In this document: positions 1-10,876 of the stretch, one piece after another | Position numbering within the stretch: the stretch's first letter is position 1 | Layout of the letters: every line of letters starts with the position of its first letter | Origin: Calvatia gigantea | Taxonomy: Eukaryota > Basidiomycota > Agaricomycetes > Agaricales > Lycoperdaceae | Direction: 5' to 3' | DNA: 64,000 nt | NCBI GenBank assembly: GCA_025093985.1 | Contig: JACAAK010000004.1 | Span: forward strand, 2,356,001-2,420,000 | The notes under the pieces: model-generated | Seen by the model: only the letters and a program-made list of their open reading frames with translations | Databases searched by the model: none | Told to the model about the DNA's origin: nothing | Made by a program: the position numbers and the translations under genes

Positions 1-1
1 T

Positions 2-1602
2 CCCGCTCCTCGCCCTACCCGCACTGATTTCAATCTCGAGCCAAATCCTTTTGAGCAGTCCTTCCGCGTCCGCGAACCCTCAAATGTCCGCAACTCCTCT
101 CCTAACCGTGACTCTAATGGGCCTTCTTCCGCCTCTAACGATTCAAATCAGAGTCAGCCAAACACAAGCACCGCCGGTAATCCCGAACAGGATCGGCCAA
201 ATTCCCGGCATTCACGTTCCTCAGATGACCCTCAACACCCCAGCCAATCCCCTCGCCCAGTTCTTCCTCCCATAGAATCTATCTCATCTCCGGCGGACCA
301 GTCTTATCCATGGGGTTACAACCCAAATTCTGTCAACTCGCTTCGTTCGGGGCCCCTCTCCCCCGCCATGCTCACGGCTCCTCAGCAACAGACTGATCAA
401 CCTCAACACCTTCCCTTTGACCCTGCTAGCTTCCGCACCGGTCTCACCCCACGTACTGGCCTTACGCCTCGCACTGGCCTCACACCTGGCACCGGTCTCA
501 CCCCTCTTGTCGGTCCTGTTGCCTTCCCTGCCTCTCCCAATACCGCCGCCTTTATGGCGCTCATGGGTAACAATTCGGGCACTGCTAATCCTGGACCGAC
601 CATCACTCCAAATACACTTAATGCCATCACCGGCGTCCTTAACTCGGCACAGTCGGGAGCGCCAAATTCATATCCCCCACCCCATCACCAGCAGGATCCC
701 AACAATCCCAACTACCTCGCTTCTGCTTCCAACGCTGCCAGTACTGCGGCCAATGGTCTTTTCCTCCTGTCTCAGGCACACCAAGAGCTCACGAAGCGGG
801 AAGAAGCTCAGGCACGCGCCGGAAATGCCAATACTACTAATGGTGTAAACGGCACCGCAACACAGCAAAATGGGAAACGGGGTACAACGGCGATGAAACG
901 CAAATCTTACGACAATGCAGCGTCACCCCCCGCCTCTGCGCCTACCCCACAATCAGCGTCGGCCAAAGGTAACAAGCGCACCCGCTCGAATACCACTGGT
1001 AGTCGCCGTAAAGGCGTCGAGCGGGGAGTTTCAGAAGGTATGGATGACGAAGAAGATATGGATGACGGCGAAGATGCAGAGGGTGAGGAATTTGAAAATC
1101 CTTCCCCCACTGCCACTCGTAAGGCTCCCAAAAAACCGGAAACGGAAGAAGAAAAACGTCGCAATTTCCTTGAGCGCAATCGACAAGGTATCTGGTCCAC
1201 CTTTACATTCCGTGGCTGTAATTTTTAATCAGTTTTTTTTTTTTTTTTTTTCTTCAACCAGCTGCTCTCAAATGCCGACAACGCAAGAAAGCCTGGCTTG
1301 CACAACTGCAAGCCAAAGTTGAATATCTTAGCAATGAAAATGAACGTCTCACGTCAGCTCTCGTCTCCTCTCGCGAGGAGATTTCCCGCCTTTCAGCACT
1401 CGTTGGCGGTGCTGGTGTCGTCGGAGCTGTTCCCATGGGTGTTGGCGTCAACGGTGTCGGCGTCAGTGGTGTTACTGTTGGAGCACCTGGAGTTCAACCT
1501 GTGAGCATGAATGTCAGTCTTTCCAACAAGTCTGGTGCTCCTCCTGTTGCCAGCGTAGGCCCTGTCGGTAGCGGTCGATCAGGCAGTGGCTACGGATATT
1601 GA
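2..1602 (+). CDS. atf1: Atf1/CREB-type bZIP transcription factor (5' end outside window)
   Basis: Nuclear stress-response type bZIP factor. The reading frame is already open at the first bases, so the N-terminus lies outside the window. A frame rich in Ser, Pro and Asn runs to an intron at about 1188-1261, and the frame is exact across it. Around 438-520 four tandem TGLTP-type units occur (RTGLTP, RTGLTP, GTGLTP and a preceding copy), a motif I associate with the activation and recombination regions of fungal Atf1 proteins. An acidic stretch precedes the bZIP. The basic region is split by the intron: NFLERNRQ before it and ALKCRQRKKAW after it, followed by a leucine zipper with heptads around YLSNENERL. 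A Gly/Val/Ser-rich tail ends at TGA 1600-1602. The intron carries a run of T of about 22 nt. Family assignment is firm; orthology to Atf1 rather than another ATF/CREB paralogue is inferred from the GLTP motif and zipper. Confidence 0.88.
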
Positions 1603-3340
1603 GCTGGCGACACATGAAAGTTTTCATCCCTGTGATTTAACATACCTTACCCCACATTAGTCGACATCAACATTCCTTGCCTTCGCCCATGCTTCGCTTT
1701 CGCCAATCGCACGCCGTTAGAAACGAATCTCATGTACTACAAAACTTCTTTCATCTATGTCTTGTATTCGTCACTCCCTCAGAAACCTGCCGTGCGGGAA
1801 CCTCGGTGGAGCGCTCTTGTGCCATACCATGATCGCTCACGAAATCATTGCACATTCCCCTGCTCTCGTACATCTACGCTAAACCCCATATTCAGCCTCG
1901 CATCGGCATGCTTTATGAATGTTTGTGCTCACTGAGGTACACCTGTACTGCCTCTTTCCTCTCAAGCTGTTTCTCTTCTTTTGTTTGTCTCTCTTTGGGC
2001 GGTGGACAGTCTGGTTGTTCAACTCTCATCCGAGATCCGTAGGGGTTGGAGGATGCGAGACTGTTTTGATATACGTTTGGTACATAGCCATTTGGTTTTG
2101 GTCTGTAGTCTCTCTACTTCTCTTCTTGACGCTGGAAATATAATGCAGTCAAACAAATTATGAAGTCATCGAATGATGCAATCGACGGTTGCGCTTTGCG
2201 ATGACGACGCCGAATTCCCCTGTTGATCATGACGTTGCTTAAGATTGCGTTTGCGAGATCAACAGCTTCCTGGCGCACGGCGCCCAGAACAGGGACCATT
2301 AGTAACCAAAGAAAATATGAACACTTGAGTGATAGGTATATATTACAGTGGGTAAGCAACTCCTCTATCAACACCATCGCTGTTCGTGGTCTGCACCTGG
2401 TGGATAACCATGGAATGGTGAACGTCAACACCCCGGTACGTCATAGGCTTGAGCTTCTCAGGATGGATGCTACACTGGTAACGAGCCTCATAAAACGACA
2501 TGACGTTGTGTCTTGGACCCCGGCTCACAATCCCTGTTACACTCTCGCCGCAACAAGTTCTGCAGCGGCCAGGCGGTTCCGTTGGCGTTGGTGTCGGTAC
2601 CCTCAACCCCAAATTGGTTGTCTGGATCTCAGGCTGTCAGTTGGGTGTCAATGTCTTGGTTTCGCTTGCCGCGACAACTTGATAATGGCTGTCTTCTTGT
2701 GGGATCACGGCAGGCAGCCACGACTTGCTCCCCTACTCCTGCGCTAATTTCTAAGTTTTAAGCCGAAACGATAGACTAGCTTGTTGCCTGGGCGGCCGAC
2801 ACCGTAAATGATTAGCTCCTTAGAAAACGATATTATCTTTCAACCACATGAGCTAACCACCGGACCCTCCGAAGGCAAGGTTATGGTCAATTCCAGAATC
2901 CGTGTTCCATGGCCATGGAACTAGGTCATTTCCTCGGATCCCAAGCCGCCTTCCCAGGCAGGGCCATTCGGCGCAATGCGGGGCTTGTCCTGATTAATGA
3001 TTTTGTGATATTTACCGAGTGCTGTTAGATCTCCAAATCTGCACACTCCGATTCAAGTGTCAAGTTCAAAATCTACTGCCTCGTGCGTACATCGGCAACG
3101 GCGACACTTTGTCCTAAGGTTAAAATTGGGATTGGATCCCATGTGCCCGCCCCACAGAGGCACCACGTGAAAGATCCGTGCGTATAGGTATCTTGGGAAG
3201 ATGGATGAGAAGTCAGAGTCTGATGATCACTTTAAGCCCTTCATCTAGAAGACTTCGAAATTTCACTAGCAGAGATTGCTTCAGATTTGTTGTGTTAGGC
3301 AGCAAGGTAGCAAAATTTCTCCCTACAATAACTAAATAGT
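1603..3340. other. Gene-poor stretch, 1.7 kb, unresolved ORFs
   Basis: The first few hundred bases are probably the 3' untranslated region of the bZIP gene. Between about 2114 and 2612 the minus strand holds two open stretches of 89-105 codons that could be exons of one gene, but they do not splice together cleanly and I recognise no family in them. A tRNA-like block near 2810-2880 lacks a B box. Nothing else can be supported. Confidence 0.4.
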
Positions 3341-4145
3341 TAAGGTAGACCTCACACGTTCTGGTACTGATCACGTGTCGTGTGACCCAATGTGATAATG
3401 TTCACAGCACACTGCATGCGACTGTGCCCCGGACATCAGGAAGATAGGCACACAATATGTGCATATGGTGATTAGAGATTATTTATTGTAGTTCAGTGTC
3501 AAAACATAACCATTCCACTTTCACTAGATTCCAGCAGCTGTAAGTTGACAAAAATTTGTTGCTGGAATGGGAGGTGTGATACCGTCTTTTCCCTGTTTTC
3601 CTGGCAGCTTTTGCAATTTTTTGCTTTTCAGATGGGGATTCACCCATCCTTGTAAATTTCCAATAGGATTGTATTTGTGTTCCCGTGCCATTGATCATTT
3701 GATGATTGTAGTTCTTCGTCCAGGGACCGGGGTGGTTTAAATGTGAGGTCTACCTTACACTGTGCCCACAAGTCAATGTGACACTTGTCATATTGATATC
3801 ATATTGAATTTAGAAAGCGTATATTTCAATATGGCATACTATGACCTTTTAAAGTCAATATGACATCAACATGACCTGTGCCATATTGACTTGTTGGCGC
3901 AGTGCTTAGTTCTGATCTCTGGCACCCGTATCCTTCATGGGGCGTCCTCAAAATCACAGGAATAGAAGAACTGTCTACAACATTTTGTTCTTATCGATTT
4001 TATCTACATTTACTTGTAGTTAGAACTCTGATAAAGTCAAAATTGGGGCTGCCCCAAATATTTTATGTTTTTCTCCTGCCATTTGTCACGCTCCCCTCAC
4101 TCTTTGATCATGTGATCGGTACCAGAGTGTATGAGGTCTACCTTA
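3341..4145. mobile_element. Terminal-inverted-repeat DNA element abutting the subtilase 3' end
   Basis: The left end at 3341 and the reverse complement of the right end at 4145 share about 37 bp at high identity, both starting TAAGGTAGACCTCA and continuing CTGGTAC(T/C)GATCAC. A third copy of the outer 16-17 bp lies inside, in right-end orientation, at about 3741-3757. TA dinucleotides flank each end, which fits TA target duplication as in Tc1/mariner-type elements. No transposase is encoded; the one 71-codon minus-strand ORF inside (3483-3698) has no recognisable domain. Either a single element 3341-4145 or two overlapping relatives sharing ends would explain the three ends. It is a non-autonomous element or the remnant of one. 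Confidence 0.7.
3758..3904. mobile_element. 147-bp palindromic MITE with CACTG ends, nested in the TIR element
   Basis: The two ends are imperfect inverted copies for about 50 bp. The left arm begins CACTGTGCCCACAAGTCAAT and the right arm, reversed, begins CACTGCGCCAACAAGTCAAT. A direct repeat CTTA lies immediately outside both ends (3754-3757 and 3905-3908), a 4-bp target-site duplication. It encodes nothing and should fold into a long hairpin. The CACTG termini suggest the CACTA/CMC superfamily, but target duplications there are usually 2-3 bp, so the superfamily is uncertain. Its insertion is younger than the copy of the 17-bp end motif it interrupts at 3757. Confidence 0.75.
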
Positions 4146-6154
4146 TCCCAATACGGCTAACATTGTTGCTGGCCAGACGGTTGGGTGTGCCTGTCGGGAT
4201 ACCAGTGAGCACATTCTTGACGCTCATTGTGACAAGGTCGTCGGCTACAGTTGCGGCCGGGATGGATCCAGTGAGACTGAGAAGGTATGCTGTAAGGCCT
4301 GCAACATGGGCCCCGGCCTGAATAATGTGAATATTAGGACGAGCGAGAGGATCCGAACGCTGAATGCTTACCATGGATACGCCTGAGAGTGTTGCAACAG
4401 CCTGTGAGCCAAAAAGAATATTAGTCTCCTCTGAAAATCGAGTCGCGACAAGGAGAAAATATATCACCGTTGGGTTTCCAATCCACGCACTGATGATATT
4501 CTGACCCGGCGCATATAGATCAATAACAGATCCAAAATTGCTGAACGAGGTGGCGCTGTCGCTTTGTGTTGAGGCGGCGACCGTGATCGCTTGTACCACC
4601 CTTGCTGGGCTAGTGGTGGATGCATCAGTGTGTGACCCTCCTGCGACAACCTTCAGAGGTCGAAATATGAATGAGTGGAGATTTATTTCATGCATGTTTT
4701 GGAACTCACTACCACCGGAATGCCATTATTAAAAACCTGCAACAAAATCAATAATGTGTGAGCGAAAAAAGACTGCAACTTGCATTCACGACAGCACTAT
4801 CCAGAGCTGTCGAAGGAGAACCACCCAAGGCTAGAAGCACAACGGACTTTCTCCCTGTGGTCTTCGCATTTTGTACAACCCATGCAAGCCCGCTGACACT
4901 ATTCAGGATCGTCAATTAAATATCATTTAATGTCATAGTCGGACATACATGTCCGTTACTGAACCCGATCTGTCCGAAGGTCAATGTGCCGAAGTTTCAT
5001 CCAGGTCGTCGACGACCTACCCAGCGTCACTGAGAACTTTAACGGCGATGATATTTGCACGCTAAAACAAAATTACGACGTGGGACCTCTTTGCGATAGG
5101 TGAACCACACCTTCGCCACTCCGAAAGTGATCCCTGCCGCCGTGCCCCTAAGGATGACAGTGGACTGGGAGTTTGTAATCACCTTCTCGCTGCCTGTGCT
5201 AACTACTTACGCAATATGTGTTCCTAGATGAAACCTGAGAACTTTAGGGTATTTATCTTATGAGGAAGAAACTTCACCATGTCCATTCCCATCGGCGTTT
5301 CTGTGATCTTAGTTAAGAGTAGGGGCGCTAGAGTGAATGGCGAACACGTACGGATAACCACCAAAAGTAGCACCCCAGCTTGCGCGGCCGCCAAATTCAC
5401 TCTAGTTCCTAGGTTGAGTTACATGGTGCATTCCTCGTGGCGAAAACTTACGTGTTCAATGAAGACCCCTGTATATGCAAAAGAGATTGAATGGTCGGGC
5501 AATGTTAGATGTAAGACCCCACTAACCAGTATCTGATAAGAGAAGTCAACAAGAGACTGGGTCTGAAATCAGACAAATTGACGTGCCGAGGACGTAAATG
5601 TCAACACCCGATCCAGCTACGGAGCTATAAGTATAGGTAAACGGAGGGTTGCCCAGATGAGCATCTTGGCTCAAACGAGCGAGGTTCCAAGGTGCATTGG
5701 TTCTTCAAATAATGAGAAGCTGGTTTTCCTTCGGGCCAATGGTACTTACTGGACAACTGGAGAACGAGTTGAAAGGTTGTTATTTATGTAAGAGGCATAC
5801 ATGATCCCATTTTCCTCAACGAATTCGACGTCGGGCGACTTTAGAACCTCATTCAGTTCTTCCTCGCTTAGTTTCGCTTGAGGGTTGATGAGAAAGATGA
5901 GACTACTGGTGGGTGTTCAACTTACCTGTAAAGCCATTGAAAACTAGACTCGAATCTCCGCCAGGAAGGGTGTGAATTGTTTCATTGGTGCCCAGAGTCG
6001 ACCAGGCGACTTGTGAAGGACTAGCGCCGTCTCTAAGTTTCACAATATATGAATCAGCAACTACTTCTCCTGCATATTTCTTGACAGATGATACGAGAGG
6101 CGTGGCGATGGTGAGTATGCTCAAGCTAACGAGTACAACTATACGGACGAGCAT
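4138..6154 (-). CDS. Secreted subtilase (peptidase S8, proteinase K type), probably impaired
   Basis: Fifteen exons reconstruct a proteinase K-like preproenzyme. It has a signal peptide (MLVRIVVLVSLSIL), an I9 propeptide (YIVKLRDGAS...GFTAKLSEEE), and a mature start near APWNLARLSQ. The catalytic Asp lies in VLDTGVFIEH, created by a 6-nt exon at 5527-5532. The His lies in NGHGTHIAGT and the Ser in SGVSMAGAHVAG. Introns are 47-60 bp; two use GC donors (5586-5533 and 4783-4737). Three things look wrong for an active protease: the oxyanion-hole Asn of the AAGN motif is Gly (codon 4636-4638), GTSM is GVSM, and the usual Pro before HVAG is Ala. The stop codon at 4138-4140 and the last few residues lie at or inside the inverted repeat of the neighbouring element. 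A TATA box sits about 41 bp upstream of the ATG. Family is certain; activity is doubtful. Confidence 0.86.
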
Positions 6155-6194
6155 GACTTCAAAAGGATGTCTCGAAGCCGGCTATTGCTTCTTT

Positions 6195-6203
6195 CTTATA
6201 TAC
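6195..6203 (-). promoter_or_regulatory. TATA box of the subtilase gene
   Basis: On the minus strand the sequence reads GTATATAAG, a consensus TATA box about 41-49 bp upstream of the subtilase ATG at 6154. The spacing would give a very short 5' leader. Confidence 0.5.
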
Positions 6204-6887
6204 TGAACAAGTAACTGCATGATGGTGGGCACGCTGGGAGGGTGTCAAGTAGCATATGGAGGATAAGAGGACTGAATTGTTATGATCTAGTTTGCGATAT
6301 GGAGGTCAACGTCAAAAAGGCTGAGATCATATTTTTGGCGCCTTGGCGCCGTTGATCACTGTCCAGGTGATATGACTTTCATCAGAAGTGTAGAAGGGAA
6401 GAAGGAGCGACCAGCAGGCTAGGTCACCTTCCTGGTAACGTCCCTCTCACGCCTTCTCCTCTGCGGTGCTCAATCACCTCCATCCTGACTTCATTGGTTC
6501 AGTAGTTCAGAGTTCGGTAAGACTCTTTTCCTAACTTCGCTTCATTGCCGTGGCTAAAGGCATAAATTTCCCACAGATATATTCTGGTGCTTCTTCAATG
6601 TTCTGTGGAAGGCACCCTAATTTTAACGCCCACAAGGAATGGGAAGCCCTGCCGTCTTGCCATAGCCATATTGCATGGTCACCCGCTTCTCTCGACCGTC
6701 GAACTTTCTACTCGTGACTTGGGGCTCGGGGGGTTTATCTCTTCTGCCTTCTGCGACTGGGAATGGAACCTGAAAAGATCACAATGAGGCTGCCTTTGAT
6801 CTCAAGCACAGGGCGAATCCTAGTCCTCCAGGGTTCAAAAAGGCTCCTACTTAAGGGGCCTCCGAACCTTGGAACATCAGAGAAAGT

Positions 6888-9338
6888 ATGAACCTGATTG
6901 CTGCAGCCACGCTTGCGATAGCGGCAAAAGTCGCGTTGGCGCAATTTAACTACTCATTCCCTGATTGCGCCAATGGTCCCCTGAAGTCCACAATTGTCTG
7001 TGACACTACGCGGGACCCGGCGACTCGCGCTCGCGCTCTCATCCAAATGTTCACCGATGTGGAGCTCACCCAAAACACTGATAACGTCTCACCCGGCGTT
7101 CCTCGACTTGGTTTACCCCCTTACCAGTGGTGGTCAGAAGCTTTGGTACGTCCTAAATGGTCCCGGCCCAACTCAAAAGCTCACTTCGAGGCCCATAGCA
7201 TGGCGTTGCTTTAAGCCCTGGGGTCACATTTGCCCTGGCGGGCGAGTTCAGTTCTGCCACTTCTTTCCCACAACCTATCGTCCTTGGCGCGACGTTTGAC
7301 ACCGACTTGGTCAAATCCGTTGCTACTGTGATCAGTACAGAAGCGCGGGCATTCAACAACTTCGGTCGTGCTGGGCTAGATTTCTTTACGCCCAATATCA
7401 ATCCCTTCAAAGACCCTCGTTGGGGTCGCGGTCAGGAGACACCCGGGGAAGACCCCTTCCATATCTCACAATATGTTTTCAACCTTATTGATGGGTTACA
7501 AGGCGGTATCGACCCTCGGCCCTACTTCAAAATCGCCGCTGATTGCAAACACTTCGCTGCCTATGACCTTGATTCCTGGGAAGGCATCGACCGGTTCCAT
7601 TTCGATGCTAAGGTCTCTCTCCAAGACTTAAGTGAATATTATCTCCCACCTTTCCAAAGTTGCGTGCGGGATGCCAAAGTGGCATCTGTCATGTGCAGTT
7701 ATAACTCCGTCAACGGCGTTCCCGCTTGTGCGAGTTCGTATCTCCTTCAAGATGTACTTCGAGATCATTGGGGTTTCGACGATGATCGCTGGGTGACCTC
7801 CGATTGCGATGCCATCGACAACATTTTCAGTACCCATAGATTTACCGGTGACTTTGCACAAGCGGTCGCCGATGCATTGAAAGCGGGAACAGAGGTCGAT
7901 TGCGGAACTACCTACTCGAGACATCTACCAGAGGCTTTGAATCAATCGCTGATCACCAGGGACGATTTAGGAAAAGCCTTGACGAGGCAGTATACGTCTC
8001 TGATAAGGTGAGTTGCTAAACCTGGTATTTGGCACGAATTCTGATTGTTTGAGTCAAAAGACTTGGCTATCTCGACCCCCCCGAATCCCAACCATATCGA
8101 CAACTTGGCTGGTCTGATGTCAACAAGCCAGAAGCACAAACTCTGGCACATCATGCTGCCGTTGAAGGGGTTGTCCTTTTGAAGAACGACGGCTTCCTCC
8201 CTCTCTCGCCGGACCTGAAAAGCATAGCCGTTGTCGGTCCTTACGCGAATGCGACAACTGACATGCAAGGCAATTACTTCGGTGTCGCGCCATTCGTTGT
8301 GAGTCCGCTGCGGGGAGCGATTGATGCCGGCTTCCAGGTCGAATTCGCTGTTGGAACTGGGACGAATAGCACCTCCGACGCGGGCTTTGCGGAAGCCATT
8401 AATGCCGCTAAGTCGGCCGATGTGATTGTTTTCGCTGGGGGTATTGATAATACCATAGAGAGGGAGTCAAGGGACCGACTTACTGTGGCGTGGACCGGGA
8501 ACCAACTGGATTTGATAAAACAACTCGCGTCGTTGGGGAAGCCAGTTATCGTCTTGCAATTCGGAGGCGGTCAGGTCGACGATACAGAGCTCCTCGAAAA
8601 CCATGCGGTAAAGAGATTCAGATTAAGCAAGACATTTTTTAACTGTATTTTGCGCAGGTCCGAGCAATTATTTGGGCCGGTTACCCCGGACAGAGTGGGG
8701 GTACAGCTTTGTTCGACATAATCACTGGTGCTGCAGCGCCATCTGGACGCCTCCCGATCACCCAGTATCCTGCGGGTTATGTAGACCAAATTGGAATGAC
8801 GGACATGTCGCTTCGTCCTAGCGCCTCGAACCCTGGGCGTACGTACAAGTGGTATACTGGCACACCCGTACTGGAGTTCGGCCACGGCCTACATTTCACT
8901 ACCTTTGGCTTCTCTTGGCAGAAACAACCAGCCGCACGTTATGAAATCCAACAACTCATCCGTGCTAGCCACGGCAAGTTTTTGGACCTTGCGACCTTTG
9001 ACACATTCCAAGTCCGCGTCCAGAACACTGGACATATCACTTCCGACTATGTAGCCCTTCTTTTCCTCAGCGGCGATGGTGGCCCTGCCCCCCGTCCCAA
9101 TAAATCGCTCATCTCTTTCGCCCGTGCACATAACATCAGGGCAGGGATGTCTGCTGTCATCAACCTGAAGGTAACTCTAGGCTCGGTGGCTCGCGCTGAT
9201 GAGAGGGGCGACCTTTGGCTCTACAAGGGCTCATATAAGCTCGTCCTCGATACTGGAAATGGTGTTCTGACCCATGAGTTTAATTTAGTTGGTAGTTCTG
9301 CACGGATCGTCCAATGGCCTCAAGATCCCTCTTTGTAG
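6888..9338 (+). CDS. Secreted GH3 xylan 1,4-beta-xylosidase
   Basis: Exo-acting glycosidase that removes xylose from the non-reducing ends of xylo-oligosaccharides outside the cell. Four exons (6888-7145, 7199-8007, 8061-8607, 8658-9338) give 764 residues, the normal size for fungal GH3 xylosidases. The protein starts with a signal peptide ending VALAQF. The next block, FPDCANGPLKSTIVCD, is a hallmark of this subfamily. Further family blocks are QWWSEAL-HGVA, WGRGQETPGEDP, KHFAAYDLD and VMCSYNSVNGVPACA. The nucleophile Asp lies in VTSDCDAIDNIF. The second domain has GNYFGVAP, GGIDNTIERESRDR (candidate acid/base Glu) and VLQFGGGQVDD, followed by a fibronectin-III-like C-terminus from about FDTFQVRVQNTG. 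Splice sites keep frame throughout and no lesion is visible. Substrate is inferred from the subfamily; arabinofuranosidase side activity is possible. Confidence 0.93.
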
Positions 9339-10583
9339 TATCCAGAGTTGTTTTTCCCCCAGGTGAATTCACCTGGAATATGTTTATAGTACCGATGTAG
9401 TGCAAGGTCGTTACGCTGAATCATTTTCCGATGTTGCGTGTAACTGTGACTTACCAGTTTTTGGGTACCTGGCACTGTGGATGTCACATTGTCCTAAATT
9501 CAGCCCAAGTTATGGACGTTGTATACTCTCGCTCCTCGTATCTGGGAATATGCTCAGAACAAGACTTCTCAAACAGTACTCCATCGTAGGACTCCCTTCT
9601 ATGTCGGGGGGACTTATGTAGCACAGGGGAATCCAAGCACTATGGAGGGAGTAATGGAGCGCTTAACGTCTCATCACATTGCCCAATTACTTATTTTGCT
9701 TTTCGTCCATGGCCCTGGCGAGTTTTGATGCGGCACCCATGTCATTTCCCTTGTTGAGCACAACAAGTTCCAAATTTCCCAACGATCCCGGACGTCCAGG
9801 CTGGGGAGATTTCTTCCTTTGTGGATGTTGCGAAGTGGTTCGAGATATGTTATCAGGAACAAAGCTGTTGTGGTGGAGACCACAGGTTAATATAATAGAT
9901 TAATGGGCGAAGGCAAGGTCACCTTTCCAGATCGATGCTAATGACCCTCGGGGCACCTCTGGCACCTTGAACACTGGATCACGTTTGACGATGACAGAGC
10001 GATTCAAAGTTTGTCCGCAAGTGAAAATGTATACACAACGGGCAGGCAGCAGGAGCGTGATAGGTCCGGGCCTTTGTCACTTTCCATGCGCCTCTGGTAA
10101 CCAGCCTGGTCCAGCCAGGTTTCTGGCGGGCCGGTCAGACAAAATTAGTGTAGGTCACCACTGAAATAATATGTACTAATCGTTGAACCATTTCCAGCCG
10201 AATTCCCTCACGCATTCACAGGCTGGTCCTATGGGTTGGTTTCTGGAGACTCCGGACCAAATTTAGCTTATTGTCTCCTTGAATCCGGAGTTCTACCGTT
10301 TTTTCAGCGGCGCTCCCTCCTGTTGCCCCTGCTCGCCCGTACAACACATGCGTTGCCTATAGCCCACTCTCTTTAATCAATTGAGGCCCTTCAACGCGAG
10401 GTCGTCGGTAGAACGCCACTCTTGGCCTGTTGAAGCAGGTGTTACCTGCAGGTAAGTTTGCGAATTTTCCCGGGGTGCCCGGTCTCGCCGTGACAGCTGA
10501 AGCCAGTTTTCATGCCGAGCGAGTCAAGGTTGGAGGGGAATACATTGATTTGAAGGAAGCTGAGATGAATGGAAACGGACATA

Positions 10584-10795
10584 CAGTAAGGGACAAAACC
10601 GTTCCAATGTTTTGAACTTTTCAGAAGATCAGCTCATAACTCAAGGACTACTGTGGCTGTGCACTTCCTAATTTAATTGTAGATAGTCCAGTATCTTATC
10701 TAATCATATGCAAAGTATGATTATGTAATCCTTTGTTTTGGGGGAGTTATTAATTAATTAATATTTTAAGTACATTGGAACAGTTTTGTCCCTCT
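10584..10795 (+). repeat. Left terminal inverted repeat of the Tc1 element
   Basis: 212 bp. The outer end carries GGGACAAAACCGTTCCAATG and the inner end carries the inverse, CATTGGAACAGTTTTGTCCC, so the repeat has palindromic borders. The AT-rich middle contains TTAATTAATTAATA. Confidence 0.9.
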
Positions 10796-10876
10796 CAAAT
10801 TCTGAGCACATGACTTCGTTTATTGCAATCAAATAAATACAAATAAAATCATGTGACCATGTAGGGTGATGTATAA

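Noticed and set aside
403..868. ORFs on both strands overlapping the bZIP exon.
   Set aside because: Shadows of the repetitive GLTP-coding region in other frames.
2810..2880. tRNA-like block on the minus strand (GGTTAGCTCATGTGGTTG).
   Set aside because: No matching B box and no closed acceptor stem at a proper distance.
5581..5600. Apparent loss of the subtilase catalytic Asp (VLGT instead of VLDT).
   Set aside because: The 6-nt exon at 5527-5532 restores DTG with the correct phase, so the loss is only an artefact of unspliced reading.
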